45,785 nucleotides of DNA from Clostridia bacterium (GTDB taxonomy: Bacteria > Bacillota > Clostridia > Oscillospirales > CAG-272), in assembly GCA_017631325.1 (NCBI GenBank), contig JAGBTM010000025.1, positions 66,620 to 112,404 of the forward strand. The letters are read 5' to 3'. The translations under genes and the position numbers were made by a program. Below are positions 22,390 through 30,456 of the stretch, one piece after another; within the stretch, counting starts at the first letter, position 1; every line of letters starts with the position of its first letter. Below the pieces are notes generated by a model. It did not search any database, was not told the origin of the DNA, and worked only from the letters and a program-made list of their open reading frames with translations.

Positions 22390-23021
22390 GCGTTTACCCC
22401 CTCGTGAAGCTGAACGTCCTTAAGGCCGCCCTTATGAAGAAGGTATACTCCAACTAGCAGAGAGCCCTGTCCTACGACGTTCGTGCCCTCTGCAATCCAG
22501 TTCATAGCCGACTCTGCAAAATTCTTTGAGGAAAGATATCCCATGCAGAGCGAGCATACGAATGAGAGTACGAAGATTGCGATATATCCCGGCTTTTTAA
22601 GCTTTGCCGCAATAATACAAAGTATGGCGTCCATTATACCGAGGCCTGCTACCATAAGCCCGACGAAAACGAACGTTCCGGAAAACACGGGCGGTGCTAC
22701 CGAAAGAAAGGTCTTTTTCGACGGCTTGCCCATGAGCATAATAAGTATTCCGATGCCTGCAAGCAAAAAGCCTATTGACTGTACGGGGAAAAACATCGCG
22801 TTAAGTGCTGTAAAATCGCAAGCGCCCAAAGCATAAAGAAGCTTCCAGGTTGCCTTGAGTACTCCTGCTATCGTAACGTCGATTACACCCGCCGAGAAGA
22901 GCGCAAATGCGCCCTTCTCCATTTTGCTATATAAGTCGCGAACGAGAATTGCCGATGCGAGCGCAAAAAATATTACGGGTACGTAGTCGACCAGAGCCAT
23001 AGAAACCGAAAAATCGTTCAT
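22386..23021 (-). CDS. Unknown multi-pass membrane protein
   Basis: I do not recognise this 211-residue protein. It has six or seven hydrophobic segments (about 9-24, 36-54, 64-80, 86-98, 109-130, 136-155 and 176-195) with short loops and a short soluble end. A conserved-looking SKNFAESAMNWIAEGTNVVGQGS lies before the last helix. The start at 23021 is preceded by AAGGAG; an ATG 24 bp further upstream is less well placed. The gene overlaps the next one by 4 bp (ATGA), which suggests it works with the bilin-reductase-like protein. Confidence 0.7.
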   Translation of the reverse strand: MNDFSVSMALVDYVPVIFFALASAILVRDLYSKMEKGAFALFSAGVIDVTIAGVLKATWKLLYALGACDFTALNAMFFPVQSIGFLLAGIGILIMLMGKPSKKTFLSVAPPVFSGTFVFVGLMVAGLGIMDAILCIIAAKLKKPGYIAIFVLSFVCSLCMGYLSSKNFAESAMNWIAEGTNVVGQGSLLVGVYLLHKGGLKDVQLHEGVNA

Positions 23022-23098
23022 ATTTTTCTCCTTATGCGAAAACACAAAAAGCTACAGTAAATTCTGCCTTATTTTTTTGTGGGGTTTCGCAGAATTTG

Positions 23099-23911
23099 TC
23101 AATCTTTCTTGTTAAGGTGGTAGATGGGAACGAGAGGAATTATTATGGGAGTTTTATTTGCATATTCGTTGTATTCCTCTTTTTCAGCATAGCGAGCCAT
23201 CTGACGCTTCTCGAGGCGCTGCGCTCCGTTGAACATTATGTAAACGATGCAAACGTATGCAAGAGCTGCGCAAATCCACTGCCCTACACCCTCGTATGCT
23301 GTGATACCGCTGATAAACACGCCCGTCCAGAAGATTATCTCACCGAGGTAATTGGGGCAACGGACGATTTTATAAAGGCCCTTGGTTGCCACCATATCGG
23401 GACGCTCCTTCTTCTGCACCGATTTCTGATTATCCGCAACGCTCTCAAGGACGAGGCCGAATACAGACACCGCAAAGCCGATAATGGGAAGCGTGATATC
23501 GGTCGAGCCGTTTTCATAGCGGAAGAGCATGGGACTTACCTGCATGACGTAGAGCACGGCAACAACCAACCAGATGGTTACGAGAACGAACACGGGCATT
23601 TTCTTTTCACTACTCTTCGCGAGAGTTTCCTTAGCTACGTCGGTTTTCTTGAAGGTTACGCTCTTTAATTCACGAATGAGGAGAAATCCTGAAAGACGTG
23701 CGCCGTAGGCGATAAAGAGTGCCATTTCGATAAGCAAAATCCAAATAGGAGTTTCCGTGGGGTTGACGAGGTACATAATAAATACGGCAATACCGCCGCC
23801 TGCTACAGCAAAGCCGTAGCCTATTGAAAGAAAGTATACGAACTTATAAAATCCAACGGCGCACATAACAGCGCAGACTGCAAAAAGTATGAGTAGAAGT
23901 GACCAAGGCAT
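23099..23911 (-). CDS. Membrane protein with steroid-5-alpha-reductase-like (DUF1295) domain
   Basis: This 270-residue protein has about seven membrane segments and the C-terminal signature of the DUF1295/SRD5A superfamily: GLYKIVRCPNYLGEIIFWTG near 185-204, followed by a helix and EEYNEYANKTP. Relatives include steroid 5-alpha reductases and isoprenylcysteine methyltransferases, which act on hydrophobic molecules in the membrane using NADPH or SAM. Which one applies is not clear here. The start at 23911 is preceded by GGAAAGGAG; the ORF's earlier TTG lies inside that site. It begins 1 bp after the reductase gene stop. Confidence 0.75.
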   Translation of the reverse strand: MPWSLLLILFAVCAVMCAVGFYKFVYFLSIGYGFAVAGGGIAVFIMYLVNPTETPIWILLIEMALFIAYGARLSGFLLIRELKSVTFKKTDVAKETLAKSSEKKMPVFVLVTIWLVVAVLYVMQVSPMLFRYENGSTDITLPIIGFAVSVFGLVLESVADNQKSVQKKERPDMVATKGLYKIVRCPNYLGEIIFWTGVFISGITAYEGVGQWICAALAYVCIVYIMFNGAQRLEKRQMARYAEKEEYNEYANKTPIIIPLVPIYHLNKKD

Positions 23912-23912
23912 T

Positions 23913-24779
23913 TTAGTTTTTCTCCTTTCCAAAGTAGCCCTTTATATATTCCTTAAAGCTTCCCTCTCCAACCACGGTATCTCCAACGAGGTCGTGGCTG
24001 AGCGTCCACTTTGAAAATAGAATTATGTGGCTCTTACCCGCTTTCTTAATCTTAGGAAGCTTTGCGAGCAGACCGAAGAGCCAGATGGGAGCCCATTTAA
24101 TTTTGAGGGGCTTCTCTGCCGCCTCGAAGCACATGGCTGCCATTTCTTCGTAGCTGTAGGTTTCCTTGCCGCCTACGTTGTAGGTTACGTTAGTATCCAT
24201 CATGTGCTCTACGATAAAGCGAGCGAACTCGGGACAGTCAACCACGTTTGCACGAACCGTGCCGTAGCCCTTAAGAAGCTGCATTTCGCCCTTATCAACG
24301 TAGGGCTTGAACACCTTCGCGATATCGTAGAAATATCCTGTGGGACGGTGGATAACGTAGTCCATATCGCCCTTTTTGATTTCCTCTTCGAGAAGATACT
24401 TTGCGTGTAGCATAGGAACCTTATCAGCACCGGGCTCGTCGCAGGAAATAACCGATATGTAATTGAATTTTTTAACACCGGCGCGCTTTGCTTCCTCGTA
24501 AATATTCATATTGCCCTTATAGTCAATGTCATAAGCGGTAACAACGGGCGATGCTCCCGTAAGCCCTACGGTAGAAATAACTACCTCTGCGCCCTCGCAA
24601 AGTCCCTCGACGGTCTCGGGCTTGGTTGCGTCAAACTGACGGAAGGTGTATTTACCCTCGCAGCCTGCAACCTCACACTCGCGAAGGTCGGCTGCAACTA
24701 TCTCGTGTCCGTCCTCAACAAGACATTTGAGTACTTCTCTGCCGAGATTACCGAATGCACCAAAAAGTACAACTTTCAT
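23913..24779 (-). CDS. NmrA-like NAD(P)-binding reductase, similar to BciA 8-vinyl reductases
   Basis: This 288-residue protein is an atypical SDR with the nucleotide-binding loop GAFGNLGREV at 8-17. Its later segments, VVISTVGLTGASPVV, DIDYKGNMNIYEEAKRAGVK, AKYLLEEEIKKGDMDYVIHR and PTGYFYDIAKVF, match by eye the pattern of BciA-type divinyl chlorophyllide 8-vinyl reductases and other NmrA proteins. A wide range of substrates is known for this superfamily, so the vinyl-reductase reading is a suggestion. SD AAGGAG precedes the ATG. It lies 119 bp after the esterase gene. Confidence 0.7.
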   Translation of the reverse strand: MKVVLFGAFGNLGREVLKCLVEDGHEIVAADLRECEVAGCEGKYTFRQFDATKPETVEGLCEGAEVVISTVGLTGASPVVTAYDIDYKGNMNIYEEAKRAGVKKFNYISVISCDEPGADKVPMLHAKYLLEEEIKKGDMDYVIHRPTGYFYDIAKVFKPYVDKGEMQLLKGYGTVRANVVDCPEFARFIVEHMMDTNVTYNVGGKETYSYEEMAAMCFEAAEKPLKIKWAPIWLFGLLAKLPKIKKAGKSHIILFSKWTLSHDLVGDTVVGEGSFKEYIKGYFGKEKN

Positions 24780-24898
24780 TTTAATTTCTCCTTATTTTAT
24801 TGTTTAATTGCTGTTTTGCCGTATTTAACGTAAATCCACCGATTTCGGAAGGGTATGCTTATCGCAAGACGCTCACACCCTCCGTGGTGTCATGGGAA

Positions 24899-26239
24899 TT
24901 ATTCTCCGGGCGCTTTGTTTGTGAACATAGTAACCCAGAGCTTGAATTTAGAGGGGTTTGCCTCTTTTGAGGGCTCGTCGCCCATAACGAGCGCACGCTC
25001 ACCGCCCTCGCTCCATTCGGTGTGTACGTCTGTATTCGGGCTTGCCGTCTTGGCAAAGGCGCACAGACGCTCCGACATTTCCTCTGCGAGTGCATAATCC
25101 CTCTCGTCAAATGGACGCCAGCCGTTTTCAAGCGTTCCGAACCAATACCAAAGGTCTGCCGAATGCCACGCGCCGTGATTATCGCCGGGCAGGTTGCGGT
25201 TGAAAAACCACAGATACGCGGGTGTTTTCTGCGCCTTGCACCAGCTCTTCGCCATCGAGTAAAGAATGGGAGGCATAACGTCGTGACTTGTAGTGCCTAT
25301 CATATAAGGGATTTGGTGCTGCTCGCCTGCTGCGAGTGTATCATATCCACTCTTAACAACGAGCTTGCCGTCGATACAGGGGGAGCAACCGCCACCCATA
25401 GACATTTTTTTGTTCTCCTGCCAAACAGTAAAGAGCTTTTCGACGGGGAGTGCGCGAAGCTCGTCGAGATTTTTTGCTCCGCACTTATCCATTATCATCT
25501 TCCAGAACTCGTAGTGCTTTTCGGGTGCCGATGCTGAAAGCATCCTTGAAACACCGCCACCACTCGACATAACGGCCTTGTGAAAGAGCCCCCTTGAAAG
25601 AGGTGAGAGGCAGTGCTGCTGTACACTCATAGCGCCCGCGCTCTGTCCCATAATAGTGATATTGTCGGGGTCGCCGCCAAAGGCCTCAATATTATGCTTG
25701 ACCCACTTAATAGCGGTAAGCTGGTCGTAAAGACCGTAGTTTCCCACAGTGCCTGCTTCTTCCATAAGCTCAGGAAGCACTGCAAAGCCGAGAGGGCCAA
25801 GTCGATAATTCAGAGTTACTCCGATAACACCCTTCCGTGGCCATACGGGTGTGTCAAAATGCTTTTCGTGTCCACAGCCACCTGTATAACCGCCACCGTG
25901 TATGTAAACGATGACGGGAAGCTTGCCATCAGCTTTTTCGGGTGCGAAGACGTTTAAGAAAAGACAGTCCTCGCTGTATGAGTATTTTTCGCCCTTTCGA
26001 AATTCGTTGTAGTAGAATATCTTTTTGGGCATCTGCTCCTCGTCGTAGAAGGAACGGGGCTGCGGGGCGCACGCACCGTACTCGGTTGCGTCGTATACGC
26101 CCTCCCAAGACGTAACCTCGACGGGATATTCAAAGCGGCCTGCGGTAGCGTAGCGTATTCCCTTGTAGGCAACTACGCCATCAAGTCTCGTTCTGACGCC
26201 TCTTAGCTCACCACACGGAGTTTTGATAATATATTCCAT
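24899..26239 (-). CDS. Type B carboxylesterase
   Basis: This 446-residue alpha/beta hydrolase has the type B carboxylesterase layout: SEDCLFLNVFAPE near 89-101, the oxyanion loop VIVYIHGGGYTGG near 109-121, nucleophile Ser in IMGQSAGAMSVQQH near 196-209, and a late GAWHSADLWYWFG that carries the likely catalytic His. It hydrolyses esters of small or hydrophobic molecules. There is no signal peptide, so it acts inside the cell, consistent with the import gene 31 bp upstream. The start at 26239 follows AAGGTG. Confidence 0.88.
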   Translation of the reverse strand: MEYIIKTPCGELRGVRTRLDGVVAYKGIRYATAGRFEYPVEVTSWEGVYDATEYGACAPQPRSFYDEEQMPKKIFYYNEFRKGEKYSYSEDCLFLNVFAPEKADGKLPVIVYIHGGGYTGGCGHEKHFDTPVWPRKGVIGVTLNYRLGPLGFAVLPELMEEAGTVGNYGLYDQLTAIKWVKHNIEAFGGDPDNITIMGQSAGAMSVQQHCLSPLSRGLFHKAVMSSGGGVSRMLSASAPEKHYEFWKMIMDKCGAKNLDELRALPVEKLFTVWQENKKMSMGGGCSPCIDGKLVVKSGYDTLAAGEQHQIPYMIGTTSHDVMPPILYSMAKSWCKAQKTPAYLWFFNRNLPGDNHGAWHSADLWYWFGTLENGWRPFDERDYALAEEMSERLCAFAKTASPNTDVHTEWSEGGERALVMGDEPSKEANPSKFKLWVTMFTNKAPGE

Positions 26240-26270
26240 ATTTTTCACCTTCTGCACTTGGATTAAGTAA

Positions 26271-27701
26271 TTACGCCTCGGTAATCTGTGCAGGCTCCGC
26301 GGCAGGCTCTGCTACGGCTTCCGTATTCTTTCTTGCGGCCATCTTCGAGCGAATTTCAGGAGTTATGTTCCAAACGAACTTGAACGCTGCCCAAGAGCCG
26401 AGAATGAATATCGCGGGAACGAGGACGCAAAGCACCTTGAAGCCGAAGATAGTACCACCGGTCTGCACCTCACTCAGAGGCTGATAGCCTATCCAGTCAA
26501 GCGCAAAGAAGCTGAAGCCAAGACCTACCGTCTGACCGATACGGCGCGAGAGGTTGAAGGTACCGTAAATCGAGCCCTCGGTTCTCTTGCCCGTTATGTA
26601 CTCGTTGAAGTCGATAGCCTCGCCTACAAGTCCCCACTGCATCTGAATGGAAACCATTGCCATACCCGAGCCGATACCGAGAATTACACCGTGAACGAGA
26701 GGCGAAACCTCCATAAAAAGATGCATAGCGAAAAGGCCTGAGCAAATAGCACCGCCTATAAGAAGCGAGTACCTGATAAGCTTCTCAAGACCTAGCTTCT
26801 TACACATGAAAGGAACTGCAACCATAGAGCCAAGCATAAAGGGGGCCGAGAGGGCCGATGCTATGGTCTTGTAGGTTACGTCGTTATACACTGCTGAATA
26901 CATATACATGCTGATGTTCTCGGTAAGGTACTGCATAGTGCAGATGCAGATGCCGTGGATACAAAGCGCAACGAAAGCACGGTTCTTTTTAACAACGTCG
27001 ATAATATCAGAGAACTTAATATCGTCAGCCTTGGTATCCTCGTTGACTACGGTACGCTCCTCGGTAAAGAAGTAGTGAAGAAGACATACCAGAAAGCCGA
27101 TAGCTGCGCATGCAACACCGGTAATTATGTAACCTGTAGAGGTCTTGTCACCGAACAGGCCGATGATAACGGGACCTACCATACCGGGTATCATATTACC
27201 AAACATAGAGCCGACGCCTCGAGCAGACGAAAGAGATGCACGCTCAGAGTCGTTTTTGGACATTGCAGAAAGAAGCGAGCCCATGGGAATGTTGAACATA
27301 GTATATGACGCTTCGTACAAAATCTTGAATGAGAAAAGAGATACTAGAAGCGGAATACCCTCAAGGAAGGTGGGCACGGTCCACATGGCTATGGCGCTAA
27401 TTGCAAGAAGGGGCGTTGCGCGAAGAAGCCAGGGACGGAATTTACCGTTCTTGTTGCGGTGCTTAACGAACGCCTTGTCCATAAGTGCGCCCATCAGCGG
27501 GTCGTTTACAGCGTCCCAAATGGTCCAGATAATAGTAAGAATACCCATGACGGTAGCATTTATTCCAAGCACGTTAGTGCAGTAAATTGAGAAAATGCTC
27601 GCCATAAGCGCAAAGGTCATACAACCACCAAAGTCACCGAACATATAGCCGAGCCAATGCTTAGTGGTGAGAGCTCCGTTTGCAGTTTTTTTGTTATTCA
27701 T
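26271..27701 (-). CDS. GPH-family (MelB-like) MFS transporter
   Basis: This 476-residue protein has about twelve hydrophobic segments and the glycoside-pentoside-hexuronide cation symporter features: GDFGG near the N-terminus, WDAVNDPLMGALMDK with a conserved Asp-Pro region, and KFRPWLLRATP. Family members import sugars and glucuronides with Na+ or H+. The C-terminal tail is an Ala/Glu/Pro stretch. Its substrate is unknown; in this cluster it may import the compound that the esterase and reductases act on. SD GGGAG precedes the ATG. Confidence 0.88.
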   Translation of the reverse strand: MNNKKTANGALTTKHWLGYMFGDFGGCMTFALMASIFSIYCTNVLGINATVMGILTIIWTIWDAVNDPLMGALMDKAFVKHRNKNGKFRPWLLRATPLLAISAIAMWTVPTFLEGIPLLVSLFSFKILYEASYTMFNIPMGSLLSAMSKNDSERASLSSARGVGSMFGNMIPGMVGPVIIGLFGDKTSTGYIITGVACAAIGFLVCLLHYFFTEERTVVNEDTKADDIKFSDIIDVVKKNRAFVALCIHGICICTMQYLTENISMYMYSAVYNDVTYKTIASALSAPFMLGSMVAVPFMCKKLGLEKLIRYSLLIGGAICSGLFAMHLFMEVSPLVHGVILGIGSGMAMVSIQMQWGLVGEAIDFNEYITGKRTEGSIYGTFNLSRRIGQTVGLGFSFFALDWIGYQPLSEVQTGGTIFGFKVLCVLVPAIFILGSWAAFKFVWNITPEIRSKMAARKNTEAVAEPAAEPAQITEA

Positions 27702-27956
27702 TACTTTTTCTCCCTAGAATTTATATTTTTTAAAATTAGCTTATTAAATTTCGCCAGTTAAAATTTGCAAGTTAAGTTTTACTTATTTAAATTTTACTTA
27801 TTTAAATTCGCCATTTAAATTTTCTATAAGTAGTAGAGATTTTCGATAAATTTTTACAAAGCGGCACGTCTCAGATGCTATCGGCAAGGCCATAAGCGGC
27901 TGCCGTGCGCACTGCGAGAGACTGCTTTGGGTCATTATCTTCAAAAAGGCTTTAAT
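27702..27956. other. AT-rich intercistronic region with short direct repeats
   Basis: No gene is supported. CTTATTAAATTTCGCCA (27740-27756) and CTTATTTAAATTCGCCA (27797-27813) are near-identical direct repeats, and ACTTATTTAAATTTTACTTA (27781-27800) contains a further partial copy. Around 27855-27925 a GC-richer stretch can fold (AAAGC...GCTTT, CGGCA...TGCCG), perhaps a terminator or processing stem for the flavin-reductase gene. I see no convincing promoter for the transporter. Confidence 0.5.
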
Positions 27957-28883
27957 TTACTTTTTGTTCTTTTCCTTAGAGCGCTTGTCGTTGATAATCT
28001 TCATGTGCTCTGCAGTTATAAGCTCAACGCCATTCTCCTTTGCCCAGCTCACGCAGCCCTTAAGAACGAGAGACAGGAACACGCGCGGTACTCCGAGTAT
28101 GGTTTCAAGCGCCTCGTCGGTAAACTTCACCTTGTCGTCTGCGCGGTCAGCAGCATAGCGTACCGACTCGATGGTAGCGCGACGCACCTGAAGAAGCTCT
28201 GCTCTCATTCTGGTTTTTCTGTGGAACCAGAAGTTTTTGCTGTCGCGATAGCCGTAGTCGACGGGAAGAGGTGGAAAATCCTTGGCTCTTACACCGTTGA
28301 TGATAGCGTCGCTGTACTTCTTCTTCATAAGAATTTTGTCAACGCGAAGAATAAAATGCGCACCGAACTTAGAGGTAATGCCGTTGAAATCGTGATAGGG
28401 CCCCTCATAGCCGTTAAGCTCACCCGCAAGGTCCTTGTCTGCGCCGTCAAGCTCGCGCATCCAGGTACATTCGATAGCCTCGATAGCATCGGTAAGCACC
28501 ATAGGACGCACTTCGCCCGTCTGCTCCTCTATCATACTCTTTTCAAGCTTGAAATTACACTTAGGCATTTTCTCCGACGGCTTGTCGCCGGGCCAAGAAA
28601 GCTTTACAGCCTCCTTGAAGCTTTTGGGGCTGTCATCAATGAAATTCAAGGTGCACTTTCCGTTTCTCAGAATATTCTGAGCTGTGTTCGATGAATTTCT
28701 GCAGTGCAGAAGCATTGCGTAGTAGTCCTTGCCCGCTACGTAATATGGCTGAACGAGAGAATACGGGCCGAGGGTAGTCGAGCCGTCCTCGCACAGCGTG
28801 CTTATGATGACTGTAGGCATCGGGAAAAACAGCGAGGTCTGATAAAAGTTATCCACGATGCGAAGATTTTCAAAGCTGCTCAT
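27957..28883 (-). CDS. Flavin-reductase-like protein with C-terminal PCP_red-like domain
   Basis: This 308-residue protein begins with a split-barrel FMN-binding domain of the flavin reductase family (residues about 10-205; PMPTVIISTLCEDGSTTLGP and HCRNSSNTAQNILRNGKCTL are typical). The last 50 residues (WFHRKTRMRAEL, then FTDEALETILGVPRVFLSLV and ITAEHM) follow the pattern of the proto-chlorophyllide reductase 57-kDa subunit (PCP_red) C-terminal domain. It probably uses FMN to move electrons to a partner or substrate. The link to tetrapyrroles rests on the domain name and is not proof. SD AAAGGAG precedes the ATG. Confidence 0.75.
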   Translation of the reverse strand: MSSFENLRIVDNFYQTSLFFPMPTVIISTLCEDGSTTLGPYSLVQPYYVAGKDYYAMLLHCRNSSNTAQNILRNGKCTLNFIDDSPKSFKEAVKLSWPGDKPSEKMPKCNFKLEKSMIEEQTGEVRPMVLTDAIEAIECTWMRELDGADKDLAGELNGYEGPYHDFNGITSKFGAHFILRVDKILMKKKYSDAIINGVRAKDFPPLPVDYGYRDSKNFWFHRKTRMRAELLQVRRATIESVRYAADRADDKVKFTDEALETILGVPRVFLSLVLKGCVSWAKENGVELITAEHMKIINDKRSKEKNKK

Positions 28884-28945
28884 TTGGGTTTTACTCCTTT
28901 GTTTTTTATTTTATTTTTTAAAACTTATAATCACAAAAACGAAAA

Positions 28946-29461
28946 TTAGACAATTCTGCCTAGTATTTTGTATATATTTTCGAATTTTTCACCCTCTACC
29001 GTCATTCTCAGGAGCGCTTCGGCCAGGAAGTTTGAAATGAAGGGTGTGACTCTGTCTTCTTCCTTTAAGAGAGGTGATATAATCTTGGAAATCTGCCCGC
29101 AAAGCACGGTGTGCCACTGCGAAAACTCGCTGTAAAAAACCTTCTTTGCATCGGGGTCTGAAAAAAGCTTCTCGTGCTTTTTGGCAAAGGCGCGCAGCTC
29201 GTCGTAGATGCATTTAAAAAGCTCCTTGACGCTATCGGCGCACGTGCTCTTTATATTGTTAAACGCCCGGTACCAATCCTCTGCGACAAATGATGCTATA
29301 AGCATATCCTTGGATTTAAAGTAGTTATAAACCGTACCCGTAGCAAGACCGCACGCACTTGCCACTGAGCGAATAGTTGTGCGAGCGTATCCCTGCTCTA
29401 TTATCTGCCTGTTGGCTTCTTCAAGAAGATGCTCTTTAACGTTCTCAATAATCTTTGGCAT
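28946..29461 (-). CDS. TetR-family transcriptional regulator
   Basis: This 171-residue protein has a TetR-type N-terminal helix-turn-helix: about 27-55, TTIRSVASACGLATGTVYNY followed by FKSKDML. The C-terminal ligand domain is unrelated to any ligand I can name. It sits between the hydrolase gene (9 bp upstream) and the flavin-reductase-like gene, all on the same strand, behind a promoter with a 14-bp palindrome at its start site. It is therefore a good candidate to repress the whole cluster until its ligand appears. SD AAGGAG precedes the ATG. Confidence 0.9.
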   Translation of the reverse strand: MPKIIENVKEHLLEEANRQIIEQGYARTTIRSVASACGLATGTVYNYFKSKDMLIASFVAEDWYRAFNNIKSTCADSVKELFKCIYDELRAFAKKHEKLFSDPDAKKVFYSEFSQWHTVLCGQISKIISPLLKEEDRVTPFISNFLAEALLRMTVEGEKFENIYKILGRIV

Positions 29462-29470
29462 ACTCTCTCC

Positions 29471-30216
29471 TTAGACGTTTATAAATTCGGTTACGTATTC
29501 TGCTGTTAAAAGAATTTGTTCTCCTGCCGTAATGGTTGCCTCGCCGTCACCTTCCTGCTCACCGTACATACCGAAGCCAGCGTGGTTACCACCGTCTATA
29601 ACCACCTCGCGTACTGTCGGAGGCAAAAATTTGCTTGCTTCAGAGTAATTCCCGCGGTTCAATACTCCGTCGGCGCTGCCGTAAATAGAAATCGCCTTAT
29701 TGCATATAAGCGAGACGTCCAGAGAGGGATAAGAGGCGAGCAAAACCAACCCCGAAAGGCTCTCGTAGTGGCTGGAAAGGTAGATAGAAGCCACCGCGCC
29801 ACCAAGCGAATGACCTCCGACGTACCACGTCTTGATGCCCGTGTACTCTGCAATAACCTTATCAGCAGCGTTAATATCGAAAAAGGCAAGGTTCAGGGGC
29901 ATCTCAACAAGGGCGCAGAATACGCCGTGCTCTGCAATAGCGCGCATAAGAGGGATATACGCCGTGTACTCAACCTTACCTCCAGGGTAAATATGAAGCC
30001 TACCTCGGCATTCTCGTCGCCAAAGGCGACGTATCCGTTATTTACGCGCTCGCTAACGGTAAATCTCTCTGAAAAGACGGATATCGCCCAGGCGTCTGCA
30101 TGATAGTAATCACTCACAAAAGCTACGCACGCACCAAAAAGCAATGCGAGTACAAAAAAGACAGACGCGAACGTTATTATGAACTTTTTTCTACCTTTAT
30201 TTATATATTCAGACAT
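29471..30216 (-). pseudogene. Membrane-anchored alpha/beta hydrolase broken by a one-base frameshift
   Basis: Two frames together give one hydrolase of about 248 residues. The first half has an N-terminal membrane helix (about 12-35), then reads GDENAEVGFIF. The second half begins YPGGKVEYTAYIPLMRA and carries nucleophile Ser in GGHSLGGAVA, Asp in YGSADGVLN and His in GGNHAGFGMYG. The frames join if one A is added on the plus strand to the run at 29989-29991 (minus strand TTT to TTTT). Both halves look conserved, so it is a recent mutation or a sequencing error. It is the first gene of the operon, 9 bp before tetR. Confidence 0.8.
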
Positions 30217-30230
30217 AATTCACCTCTTTT

Positions 30231-30244
30231 ATGAACCCGTTCAT
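30231..30244. promoter_or_regulatory. Palindromic candidate TetR operator
   Basis: ATGAACCCGTTCAT has two 6-bp arms (ATGAAC/GTTCAT) around CC. It covers the expected transcription start, 6 bp after the -10 box, so a bound protein would block initiation. The operon encodes a TetR-family protein as its second gene. Confidence 0.65.
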
Positions 30245-30249
30245 TTTAT

Positions 30250-30278
30250 ATTATACTATTTTTCACCAACTTTGTCAA
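30250..30278 (-). promoter_or_regulatory. Consensus promoter of the hydrolase-tetR cluster
   Basis: On the minus strand TTGACA (30273-30278), a 17-bp spacer and TATAAT (30250-30255) match the sigma-A consensus at every position. A promoter this strong with an operator on its start site suggests tight repression. Confidence 0.88.
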
Positions 30279-30377
30279 TACTTTAACAATTTTTTACTAT
30301 ATTAATATATTAACAAGAAATATAAGTATAGTAACAAAAAGAGTTGGCTATCTTTTTGTGAATTAAAGGGTCGTAGC

Positions 30378-30420
30378 AAAGAGCCTCCCTCTCGGATTTT
30401 CCGATAGGGAGGCTCTTTTT
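30378..30420. terminator. Intrinsic terminator between ychF and the cluster
   Basis: AAAGAGCCTCCCT (30378-30390) pairs with AGGGAGGCTCTTT (30406-30418), with an inner CGGA/TCCG stem and a 2-nt mismatch. The plus side ends in a T-run, the minus side in TTTGC. It lies 37 nt past the ychF stop and would stop minus-strand read-through into the cluster promoter. Confidence 0.8.
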
Positions 30421-30456
30421 GTATTTTTATTTTGAGTGGGATAAACCGTTTAATTC

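Noticed and set aside
26239-26271. A sugar-utilisation operon reading of the GPH transporter region
   Set aside because: No glycoside hydrolase or sugar kinase is present; the neighbours are an esterase and reductases.
21742-30216. Known bilirubin reductase (an Old Yellow Enzyme-type protein) in the cluster
   Set aside because: No OYE-type protein with flavin and iron-sulfur domains is encoded here, so the cluster is not the described bilirubin reductase system.
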